Assembly (NCBI GenBank): GCA_946998205.1
Contig: CAMPYJ010000014.1
Location: 1-59,825 of the forward strand
Source: an uncultured Prevotella sp.
GTDB lineage: Bacteria > Bacteroidota > Bacteroidia > Bacteroidales > Bacteroidaceae
Length of the DNA stretch: 59,825 nucleotides
Direction: 5' to 3'
Made by a program: the position numbers and the translations under genes. The notes under the pieces were generated by a model that worked only from the letters and a program-made list of their open reading frames with translations, was not told where the DNA came from and did not search any database. Positions 36,486 through 43,705 of the stretch are shown here, piece after piece (the stretch's first letter is position 1; each line of letters starts with the position of its first letter).

Positions 36486-36712
36486 ATGGATTTGATAAAA
36501 TTGTGTGATAAGCTAAAAAAGGAGCCGTCTTCCTCCAAGATGACTACGAGGATATTGTTTTAAGACTTGTAGTGATAGGCGAGACTACACACTGCTTTAT
36601 CAAGCGTAGAGGACGCAATGAAATGGAGGTTGATTCGACAGATAAGGATATTTTTGAATCCAAAATGTATGGTTATGAAATCAGTAGAGAAGCGTATGAT
36701 GAATTTCAATGA
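36486..36712 (+). pseudogene. Small gene with a one-base frameshift
   Basis: Reading starts MDLIKLCDKLKK and would stop soon after, but adding one A to the six-A run at 36515-36520 restores a frame of about 75 residues: KKGAVFLQDDYEDIVLRL, then VVIGETTHCFIKRRGRNE, ending AYDEFQ. The restored frame overlaps the start of the HD-domain gene, as expected for coupled genes. Either it is a recent inactivating deletion, a slippage-controlled gene, or a sequencing error in the homopolymer. I recognise no family. Confidence 0.6.
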
Positions 36713-37326
36713 ACTTCGAGACAAGGCTATGCAGATTGCTACCAAAGTGCACAAAACACAAGTTGACAAGGGAGGGAAGCTATACATCGGACATCCGCTT
36801 CGTGTAGAGAAGTTGTGCCAGGACGATGACTGTAAGATAGTGGCGCTTTTACACGACACGATAGAAGATGGAGATATCACCGCCGAATATCTGCTCATGC
36901 AGGGATTTCCGACATACATCGTGGACGCCGTTCTATCTGTCTCTCGAAATAAAGGCGAAGATTATTTTGAGGGTGGTTCTATAAATTACCACCGTAAAGT
37001 TTTATCATGTCAGTCTTTTTACGTTTTGTCATCTTGTGGCCTCTTTTTGGTTCAATTTGCTTGTTCGTTCAGTCGTATAGCTCGCTATACTCCTTCATTC
37101 ACAAACAAATTGACCTCAAAAATAGTCTCACAATCTGTCAAAGCTAATTTATAGAACCACCCTTGACTTCATTCAGCGCAGCAAGGCTAATCCCATTGGG
37201 CGTAAGGTGAAGATGGCTGACCTCAAAGACAACATGGATATCACGAGGTTGAATGAGCTTACGGACAAAGATATAGAAAGGCTAAAAAAGTACCATCAAG
37301 CCTATAAGATGTTGGAAGCGCAATAA
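36699..37326 (+). pseudogene. HD-domain (SpoT/RelA-hydrolase-like) gene split by a MITE
   Basis: A small HD phosphohydrolase-like protein: NFNELRDKAMQIATKVHKTQ, GHPLRVEKLC and the metal-binding HD in KIVALLHDTIEDGD, as in the hydrolase domain of RelA/SpoT proteins. The frame is broken after ...KGEDYF by a 192-bp MITE-like element (36971-37162). Removing the element and one copy of the TTGA duplication rejoins the frame exactly: GEDYF|DFIQRSKANPIGRK, ...ADLKDNMDITRL, and a stop at 37324-37326. The rejoined protein would have about 145 residues. As it stands the protein ends in element sequence. Confidence 0.85.
36971..37162 (+). mobile_element. MITE-like element, full copy inside a coding gene
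   Basis: 192 bp, ends GGGTGGTTCTATAAATTA and TAATTTATAGAACCACCC, with TTGA duplicated at 36967-36970 and 37163-37166. The central stem is GTATAGC (37075-37081) with GCTATAC (37084-37090), and a second arm is CAATTTG (37053-37059) with CAAATTG (37106-37112). Confidence 0.95.
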
Positions 37327-37389
37327 AGGCGGTGTAACCATGGTAAGCTCAAAAGCTTATAACGAACATAGAACCCAGAAACATATAAC

Positions 37390-37598
37390 GGGCTGTAAGC
37401 CCAAAAGCCCATAGCCCAAGGCATCGCCTTAGGTAAGCGAGTGAGCAGGTGTACGCCCTACAGGGGCAAAAGCATTAGGGGAAAGCAAATGTAACAACAT
37501 GATAATCACATGCTTTTGCCCTTACAGGGCGCAGCTACCCCAACGCATCCCAACCTCAGGGCGCTGCCCTGGGCTATGGGCTTATGGGCTTACAGCCC
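37390..37598 (+). repeat. Triloop hairpin array, copy 1
   Basis: A chain of short hairpins each closed by a 3-nt loop: GGGCTgtaAGCCC, CCAAGGCatcGCCTTAGG, GCCCTacaGGGGC, then the mirror set GCCCTtacAGGGC, CAGGGCgctGCCCTG, GGGCTtacAGCCC. The order is symmetrical around AAAGCA..CACATGC. It is homologous, inverted, to 46300-46506; similarity continues some 60 bp further right. Open frames through it are artefacts. Confidence 0.85.
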
Positions 37599-37804
37599 GT
37601 GGCTACCACATATCGCTATCCAATGCTACCTTGAAGGGCGTACGCCTTGCCTCCTATTTACCTTTTTCAATAAAACGGGAAGCTAAACGTTTCATCATTG
37701 CAACGGAATGACACGGATGACGTGAACAAGATAATAAACGCCAACCATCAAAATTCGTTTTTTCGTTCAATTCGTTGTTGATTTCTTCTACGCTGTTTTC
37801 AATA
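37599..37804. other. Intergenic mosaic
   Basis: The right shoulder of the hairpin array (ATATCGCTATCCAATGCTACC), then GCAACGGAATGACACG and a block related to unit B (TTCGTTGTTGATTTCTTCTACG), up to the next MITE. No gene is seen. Confidence 0.6.
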
Positions 37805-37998
37805 GGCTGGTTCTATAAATTACCACCGCATATAGTCATTAAATGTTTATGAAAATACGTTTTGTTATCTTTTGGCTTCTTTTTGGTTCAAAATGTAAGT
37901 TCGTTCAGTCGTGTAGCTCGCTACACTCCTTCACTCTCTTGCATTTTGACCTCAAAAATAAGCTCAAAATCTAACAAAGCTAATTTATAGAACCAGCC
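37805..37998 (+). mobile_element. MITE-like element, subfamily 2, upstream of the toxin-antitoxin genes
   Basis: 194 bp, ends GGCTGGTTCTATAAATTA and TAATTTATAGAACCAGCC, target duplication AATA (37801-37804 and 37999-38002). The interior differs from subfamily 1 but keeps pairing: GTGTAGC (37911-37917) with GCTACAC (37920-37926), and CAAAATG (37889-37895) with CATTTTG (37942-37948). Confidence 0.95.
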
Positions 37999-38063
37999 AA
38001 TAACAAAATACATCATTTTTAAATGAAAGAGCCGTGTGAAATACAGGTTAAATAGGTGTAAAT

Positions 38064-38095
38064 GTTTCGTATATTAGAAACTTTTTCTATCTTTG
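38064..38095 (+). promoter_or_regulatory. Promoter and candidate operator of the toxin-antitoxin operon
   Basis: TATCTTTG (38088-38095) is the -7 box. Just upstream, GTTTC (38064-38068) and GAAAC (38077-38081) form an inverted repeat with an 8-nt spacer, placed where a dimeric HTH antitoxin could repress. TTCGTAT recurs at the start codon. Confidence 0.5.
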
Positions 38096-38115
38096 CATAA
38101 ATAAAGAAACTTCGT

Positions 38116-38463
38116 ATGAGGAACAAACCAAAAGTCATATATCTGGAAGAGGCTCTGAATTTTATTGAGAGTCTACCAACATCGGCAGGAGACAAACTAC
38201 TCGAAATCGTCAAACGTATTGAGGGTGGCGAAAAAAATTCCAAGCTGTTCAAAAAACTGGATAACAGCGACATTTGGGAGTTCAGAAGTCTTTACAACAA
38301 GATTGCTTATCGATTGTTTGCCTTTTGGGACACGAAAGAAGAAACGTTGGTGATAGCCACGCATGGCATCATCAAAAAAACACAGAAGACACCACCAAAA
38401 GAAATTGTTAAGGCAGAAAGAATTAGGCTGGAGTATTTCAAGGATAAAGGAGAAAAGATATGA
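38116..38463 (+). CDS. RelE/HigB-type toxin
   Basis: A 115-residue protein of the RelE/ParE superfamily in the phage Gp49/HigB branch: KVIYLEEALNFIESLP, LFKKLDNSDIWEFRSLYNKIAYRLFAFW and a late conserved HGIIKKTQKTPPKEI block with basic residues. HigB-like toxins cleave mRNA at the ribosome. The toxin comes first and overlaps the antitoxin gene by 4 bp, the order usual for higBA-type modules. The whole module sits between two MITE-like insertions. Confidence 0.85.
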   Translation: MRNKPKVIYLEEALNFIESLPTSAGDKLLEIVKRIEGGEKNSKLFKKLDNSDIWEFRSLYNKIAYRLFAFWDTKEETLVIATHGIIKKTQKTPPKEIVKAERIRLEYFKDKGEKI

Positions 38464-38798
38464 AACAGGTAGGAAAATTAAAGACGTACACTTCTGATGA
38501 AGTTCTTGATCGGCACTTCGGAAAGATAGGCACGCCAAGACGTGATGAGTTCGAACAAAGAGTGGCAGCGTCGATTCATGCTTATAAGTTAGGCGAAGCC
38601 ATTAAGAAAGCCAGGATTGAACAGAACCTCACCCAGGAGGAATTGGGTGAGCGCATCGGGGTGAAGCGTGCTCAGGTTTCAAGACTGGAAAAAGGTTACA
38701 GCATCAGCATTCCAACCATGAGCAGGGTGTTCAGGGCCCTCGGCGTACCAACGGCCTCAATTGATTTAGGGAAAATAGGCAAGGTTGCGCTTTGGTAA
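38460..38798 (+). CDS. XRE-family antitoxin
   Basis: A 112-residue partner of the toxin. Residues ~40-100 are a Cro/C1-type helix-turn-helix: LGEAIKKARIEQNLTQEELGERIGVKRAQVSRLEKG. The N-terminal ~35 residues probably wrap the toxin. It should bind its own promoter region, where an inverted repeat is visible (38064-38081). It ends 37 bp before mutS2. Confidence 0.85.
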   Translation: MKQVGKLKTYTSDEVLDRHFGKIGTPRRDEFEQRVAASIHAYKLGEAIKKARIEQNLTQEELGERIGVKRAQVSRLEKGYSISIPTMSRVFRALGVPTASIDLGKIGKVALW

Positions 38799-38823
38799 AG
38801 ATGGCCATTTGTGCGTAAATGCT

Positions 38824-38831
38824 TATCTTTG
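38824..38831 (+). promoter_or_regulatory. -7 box directly before mutS2
   Basis: TATCTTTG ends 4 nt before the mutS2 ATG (38836), so the predicted transcript start falls at or next to the start codon. No well-spaced -33 box is seen. Confidence 0.45.
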
Positions 38832-38835
38832 CAGC

Positions 38836-41436
38836 ATGATTTACCCAACGAACTTTGAAAGCAAGATTGGCTTTGACAAGATACGCGAACTGCTGAAGGC
38901 GCGCTGCCTCTCCACGCTGGGCAAGGAACAGGTGGACGCTCTGGCGTTCTGCACCGACCCCGCCACCATCGGCGCATGGCTCGAGCAGACGCGGGAGATG
39001 AGGCGCATACAGCAGGAGGCCGACAACTTTCCACTGCAATATTTCTTCGACATGCGACAGGCCATCGCCCGCATTCGACTGGAAAACACGCACTTGGAGG
39101 AAGACGAGCTGTTTGACCTGCGCCGCTCACTGGAAACCATCATCGCCATCGTGCGCTTTCTGGCCCAGACCGAAGGCGATGATGCCGATGACGGACAAGG
39201 CGAAAAAAAAGACGAGGGGGATGATGATGACAGCCGTCCCACCCGCTACCGCTACCCCGCCCTGCAAGAACTAACGCGTGGCGTGGTGGTGTTTCCGCAG
39301 CTGTTGCGGCGCATCGACCAGATTCTCGACAAGTTGGGACACATCCGCGACAACGCCTCACCGGCTCTGGCACAGATACGAAGCGAGCTGAAACGCACCG
39401 AGGGCAGCATCTCGCACACGCTGGCCAGCATCCTGCGCGCCGCCCAGAGCGAGGGCGTGGTAGACAAAGACGTGGCCCCCACCCTGCGCGACGGTCGACT
39501 GGTCATCCCCGTGGCACCAGGACTGAAACGCAAAATCAAGGGCATCGTGCACGACGAGTCGGCCACGGGACGCACCGTGTTCATCGAACCCACCGAGGTG
39601 GTGGAGGCCAACAACCGCATCAGGGAACTGGAGAGCGAGGAGCGCAAAGAGGTGATTCGCATTCTCTCAGAGGTGACGCGCGAGGTGCGGCCGCACGTTC
39701 AAGAGCTGTTGGCGGCCTACGGCATGCTGGCTAAGATTGACTTGGTGCGTGCCAAGGCCGAGTTGGCCAAACTCATCAAGGCCATCGAGCCGCAACTACA
39801 GTCACGGCCGTACATCGACTGGATTGGCGCCTCGCACCCCCTGCTGCGCCTGTCGTTGGAGAAACAGGGCAAACAGGTGGTGCCGCTGGACATCATCCTC
39901 ACGCCCCAGAAGCGCATGCTCATCATCTCGGGACCCAACGCCGGCGGCAAGTCGGTATGCCTCAAGACCGTGGGACTGCTGCAATACATGCTGCAATGCG
40001 GACTGAGCATCCCGGTGGGCGAACGTTCAAAGGCGGGCATCTTCGAACACCTGATGATCGACATCGGTGACGAACAGAGCATAGAGAACGACCTGAGCAC
40101 CTACTCGAGCCACCTGCTCAACATGAAGAACATGATGAAGACGGCCAATCCCGGCACCCTGCTGCTCATCGACGAGTTTGGCACCGGCACCGAGCCACAG
40201 ATAGGTGGCGCCATTGCCGAGGCGGTGCTGGAGCAGTTTTGCGACAAACAGGCATGGGGCGTCATCACCACCCACTACCAAAACCTGAAACATTACGCCG
40301 ACGCTCACCCCGGTGTGGTAAACGGTGCCATGCTCTACGACCGCCACGAGATGCAGGCCTTGTTTAAATTGGCCATCGGACAGCCGGGCAGCAGCTTCGC
40401 CATCGAGATAGCACGCAAGACGGGCATCCCCGAAACGGTGATCAGCAAGGCCAGCGACATCGTGGGGACCGACTACATACAGAGCGACAAATACCTCCAG
40501 GACATCGTGCGCGACAAGCGCTACTGGGAGAACAAGCGGCAGACCATCCACCAGCGCGAGAAGGATATGGAGAAGACCATCGCACGCTACGAGAACGATA
40601 TTCGTGAGGTGGAGCAGGAACGCAAGCTCATCATCAAGCGCGCCAAGGAACAGGCCGACGAACTGTTCAGGCAGAGTAACAAGCGCATTGAGAACGCCAT
40701 ACGCGAGATTCGCGAGCAACAGGCCGAGAAAGAGGCCACACGGCGCATACGAGAAGACCTGAAGGTATTCGAGCAAGGCATCAAGGCCGACGATTCCCAA
40801 GCACCCAACGGCACCATGAGCGATGAGCAGTTTGCCAAGAAGGTGGAGCAGATAAGGCTTCGCAAGGAGCGCAAGGAGAAGCGCAAGACCGAGAAAGCCA
40901 AGCAGCAACAGAAGCGACAAGAAGAGGTGCGACAGGCTGCCGACCGCCAGCAACAGCGAAAAGCCATCGCACCGGGCGACCGCGTACGCATCATCGGGCT
41001 CACCACCATCGGCACCGTTGAGCAGGTGGAGGGCGACAACGTCACCGTGATATTCGGCGACATGCGCACCAAGATGCGCGCCAGTAGGTTGGAACATGCC
41101 ATCGAGCAAACCACACAACCTACGTTGGAAGAACGGTTGGGTGCCGTGAAGATAAGTAAAAAAACACGCGACACCATCGACGAGCACCGCAAGAACTTTC
41201 ACCAAGACCTGGACGTGCGCGGCATGCGGGGCGACGAGGCCCTGAACGCTGTACAGTATTTCATCGACGATGCCATACTCATGGGTATGGATCGGGTGCG
41301 CATCCTCCACGGAAAGGGCAACGGCATCCTGCGCCAACTCATCCGCGACTACCTCTCGGGCATCCCCAACGTAACCGGTTACCGTGACGAGCATGTGCAG
41401 TTTGGCGGCGCGGGCATCACGGTGGTGGAACTGTAA
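38836..41436 (+). CDS. mutS2: MutS2 family protein
   Basis: An 866-residue MutS paralogue lacking the mismatch-recognition domain; it works on recombination intermediates and, in several bacteria, on collided ribosomes. Order: core/clamp (1-310), ATPase with Walker A GPNAGGKS (about 366-373) and Walker B LLLIDEFGTGTEP, a long charged coiled coil (about 520-720), and a C-terminal Smr nuclease domain (DVRGMRGDEAL, RILHGKGNGILR). The ATG at 38836 is preferred; an upstream in-frame start at 38785 would overlap the antitoxin gene and the promoter. The TAA stop is included in a MITE target duplication. Confidence 0.95.
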   Translation: MIYPTNFESKIGFDKIRELLKARCLSTLGKEQVDALAFCTDPATIGAWLEQTREMRRIQQEADNFPLQYFFDMRQAIARIRLENTHLEEDELFDLRRSLETIIAIVRFLAQTEGDDADDGQGEKKDEGDDDDSRPTRYRYPALQELTRGVVVFPQLLRRIDQILDKLGHIRDNASPALAQIRSELKRTEGSISHTLASILRAAQSEGVVDKDVAPTLRDGRLVIPVAPGLKRKIKGIVHDESATGRTVFIEPTEVVEANNRIRELESEERKEVIRILSEVTREVRPHVQELLAAYGMLAKIDLVRAKAELAKLIKAIEPQLQSRPYIDWIGASHPLLRLSLEKQGKQVVPLDIILTPQKRMLIISGPNAGGKSVCLKTVGLLQYMLQCGLSIPVGERSKAGIFEHLMIDIGDEQSIENDLSTYSSHLLNMKNMMKTANPGTLLLIDEFGTGTEPQIGGAIAEAVLEQFCDKQAWGVITTHYQNLKHYADAHPGVVNGAMLYDRHEMQALFKLAIGQPGSSFAIEIARKTGIPETVISKASDIVGTDYIQSDKYLQDIVRDKRYWENKRQTIHQREKDMEKTIARYENDIREVEQERKLIIKRAKEQADELFRQSNKRIENAIREIREQQAEKEATRRIREDLKVFEQGIKADDSQAPNGTMSDEQFAKKVEQIRLRKERKEKRKTEKAKQQQKRQEEVRQAADRQQQRKAIAPGDRVRIIGLTTIGTVEQVEGDNVTVIFGDMRTKMRASRLEHAIEQTTQPTLEERLGAVKISKKTRDTIDEHRKNFHQDLDVRGMRGDEALNAVQYFIDDAILMGMDRVRILHGKGNGILRQLIRDYLSGIPNVTGYRDEHVQFGGAGITVVEL

Positions 41437-41437
41437 A

Positions 41438-41630
41438 GGCTGGTTCTATAAATTACCGCCGCATAAAGTCATTAAATTTTTATGAAATACGTTTTGTTAT
41501 CTTTTGGCTTCTTTTTGGTTCAAAATGTAAGTTCGTTCAGTCGTGTAGCTCGCTACACTCCTTCACTCTCTTGCATTTTGACCTCAAAAATAAGTTCAAA
41601 ATCTAACAAAGCTAATTTATAGAACCAGCC
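41438..41630 (+). mobile_element. MITE-like element, subfamily 2, between mutS2 and topB
   Basis: 193 bp, ends GGCTGGTTCTATAAATTA / TAATTTATAGAACCAGCC, target duplication TAAA (41434-41437 and 41631-41634). It is almost identical to 37805-37998, so the two are recent relatives. The left duplication contains the mutS2 stop codon. Confidence 0.95.
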
Positions 41631-41655
41631 TAAAAACGAAAGACAGATACTGACA

Positions 41656-43497
41656 ATGATTGTTTGCATAGCAGAGAAACCCAGCGTTGCCAAAGACATC
41701 GCGCGCATCATAGGTGCCCATAGCTCGAAAAACGGTTATATGGAGGGCAATGGCTACCAGGTGACGTGGACCTTCGGACACCTGTGCTGTCTGAAAGAGC
41801 CCAACGACTACTACGACAACTGGAAACACTGGAGCTTGGCCGCCCTACCCATGCTGCCGCCAAGGTTCGGCATCAAGCTCATCGACGATGAGGGCATCAA
41901 ACGACAGTTTGCCGTCATCGAACAACTGATGCAGCATGCCGACAGCATCATCAACTGTGGTGATGCGGGACAAGAGGGTGAGCTGATTCAGCGGTGGGTG
42001 ATGCAGAAGGCGCAAGCCAAGTGCCCCGTGAAGCGGTTGTGGATAAGTTCGATGACCGACGAGGCCATCCGCGAGGGATTCAACAAGCTGAAAGAGCAAT
42101 CGGTATACGAACCGCTGTATCTGGCTGGGTTGTCACGCGCCATCGGCGACTGGATATTGGGCATGAACGCCACGCGCCTGTACACCCTGAAATACGGACG
42201 CAACCGACAGGTGCTGAGCATAGGGCGAGTGCAGACACCCACCTTGGCGCTCATCGTGAGCAGGCAGAAAGAAATAGACAACTTCAAGCCCGAGACGTAT
42301 TGGGTGCTGGCCACCATCTACCGCGACACCACGTTTACCGCCACCAAAGGCCGCTTTGACAAGAAAGAGGATGGCGAGGCCGCCTTCAAGACCATTGAGG
42401 GTGAACCGTTTACCGTGACCGACGTGCAAAAGAAAAAGGGCACTGAAGCACCGCCGAAGCTCTACGACCTCACCTCGTTACAGGTAGACTGCAACAAGAA
42501 GTTCGGCTATTCGGCCGAGATGACGCTCAACCTGATTCAAAGTTTGTACGAGAAGAAATACACCACTTATCCGCGTGTGGACACCCAGTATCTTTCGGAC
42601 GACATCTATCCCAAATGCCCGCAGACCATGAACGGACTTTATCAGACAAAGATACAAAGCAAGACGGTGTATGCCGATCTCATCAAACCATTGGGCGGAA
42701 AGCCGCTGAAGAAATCGAAAAAGGTGTTCGACTCCTCAAAAGTAACTGATCACCACGCCATCATCCCCACCGGCGTGCCGCCCAAGGGACTGTCGAACAT
42801 GGAAGAAAACGTGTTCGACCTCATCGCCCGACGCTTCATCGCCGTGTTCTATGACGATTGCAAGTTCGCCACCACCACCGTCATGGGAAAGGTGAAGGAC
42901 ATCGAGTTCAAGGTAAGCGGCAAAGAGATATTGGCCCCGGGATGGAGGAACGTGTACGCCAAAAACCAGCAAGAGGACGACGATGCTGACGAGAAGGCTG
43001 TCGATGAGGAGCGCACCCTGCCCACCTTCACCAATGGCGAAAGCGGAACACACGTCCCCACCCTGACCGAGAAGCAAACCACCCCACCGAAATATTACAC
43101 AGAGGCCACCCTGCTGCGCGCCATGGAGACGGCGGGAAAGTTTGTTGACGATGAGGAGCTGCGCGCCGCCTTGAAGGAAAACGGCATCGGTCGACCCTCG
43201 TCACGCGCCAGCATCATCGAAACACTATTTAAGCGTCATTACATCCAGCGCGAACGCAAACGCATCGTAGCGACGCCCCTCGGTATACAACTTATTGACA
43301 TCATCAAGGAGAAACTGCTGACGAGCTGCGAGTTGACGGGCATCTGGGAGAAGAAGCTGCGCGACATCGAACACCAAAAATACGATGCCGCCCAGTTTGT
43401 CAACGAACTGAAAACGCAGATTACCACCATCGTGAACGACGTGTTGCGGGACAACAGTCACCCGCAGTTGGGTGCTTCAGACGCGCCGTCTAAGTAA
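41656..43497 (+). CDS. topB: DNA topoisomerase III
   Basis: A type IA topoisomerase of 613 residues that passes one DNA strand through another to decatenate replication or recombination intermediates. The Toprim domain starts IVCIAEKPSVAKDIA (Glu7) and has CGDAGQEGEL (Asp103, Glu107); the second Asp of the usual D-x-D is Gly here. The catalytic Tyr is Tyr305 in YTTYPRVDT. No zinc-ribbon tail is present. The GQEGE variant is common in Bacteroidetes TopB relatives as far as I recall, so activity is still expected. The gene starts 25 bp after a MITE-like element. Confidence 0.93.
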   Translation: MIVCIAEKPSVAKDIARIIGAHSSKNGYMEGNGYQVTWTFGHLCCLKEPNDYYDNWKHWSLAALPMLPPRFGIKLIDDEGIKRQFAVIEQLMQHADSIINCGDAGQEGELIQRWVMQKAQAKCPVKRLWISSMTDEAIREGFNKLKEQSVYEPLYLAGLSRAIGDWILGMNATRLYTLKYGRNRQVLSIGRVQTPTLALIVSRQKEIDNFKPETYWVLATIYRDTTFTATKGRFDKKEDGEAAFKTIEGEPFTVTDVQKKKGTEAPPKLYDLTSLQVDCNKKFGYSAEMTLNLIQSLYEKKYTTYPRVDTQYLSDDIYPKCPQTMNGLYQTKIQSKTVYADLIKPLGGKPLKKSKKVFDSSKVTDHHAIIPTGVPPKGLSNMEENVFDLIARRFIAVFYDDCKFATTTVMGKVKDIEFKVSGKEILAPGWRNVYAKNQQEDDDADEKAVDEERTLPTFTNGESGTHVPTLTEKQTTPPKYYTEATLLRAMETAGKFVDDEELRAALKENGIGRPSSRASIIETLFKRHYIQRERKRIVATPLGIQLIDIIKEKLLTSCELTGIWEKKLRDIEHQKYDAAQFVNELKTQITTIVNDVLRDNSHPQLGASDAPSK

Positions 43498-43705
43498 AGG
43501 TACCGCACCGATTTCATCAATATAAATCTGCGAAATCCACTAAATCCGCGTGAGAATGTCTCGCATGGATTGACACCTCCTTCGTTGAAGGATTTTGCTG
43601 TTGAATGATAACACCGTGTAAAACTGACAGCAAACAGGGAAGCGGGGCAATAAAAGCAACTTAACCAGCGTTGTCATACCATATATATAAATGTAGACAT
43701 CGCAC

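Noticed and set aside
37499..37711. 70-codon frame through the hairpin array
   Set aside because: It translates palindromic hairpins that also occur inverted elsewhere; an artefact of the repeat.
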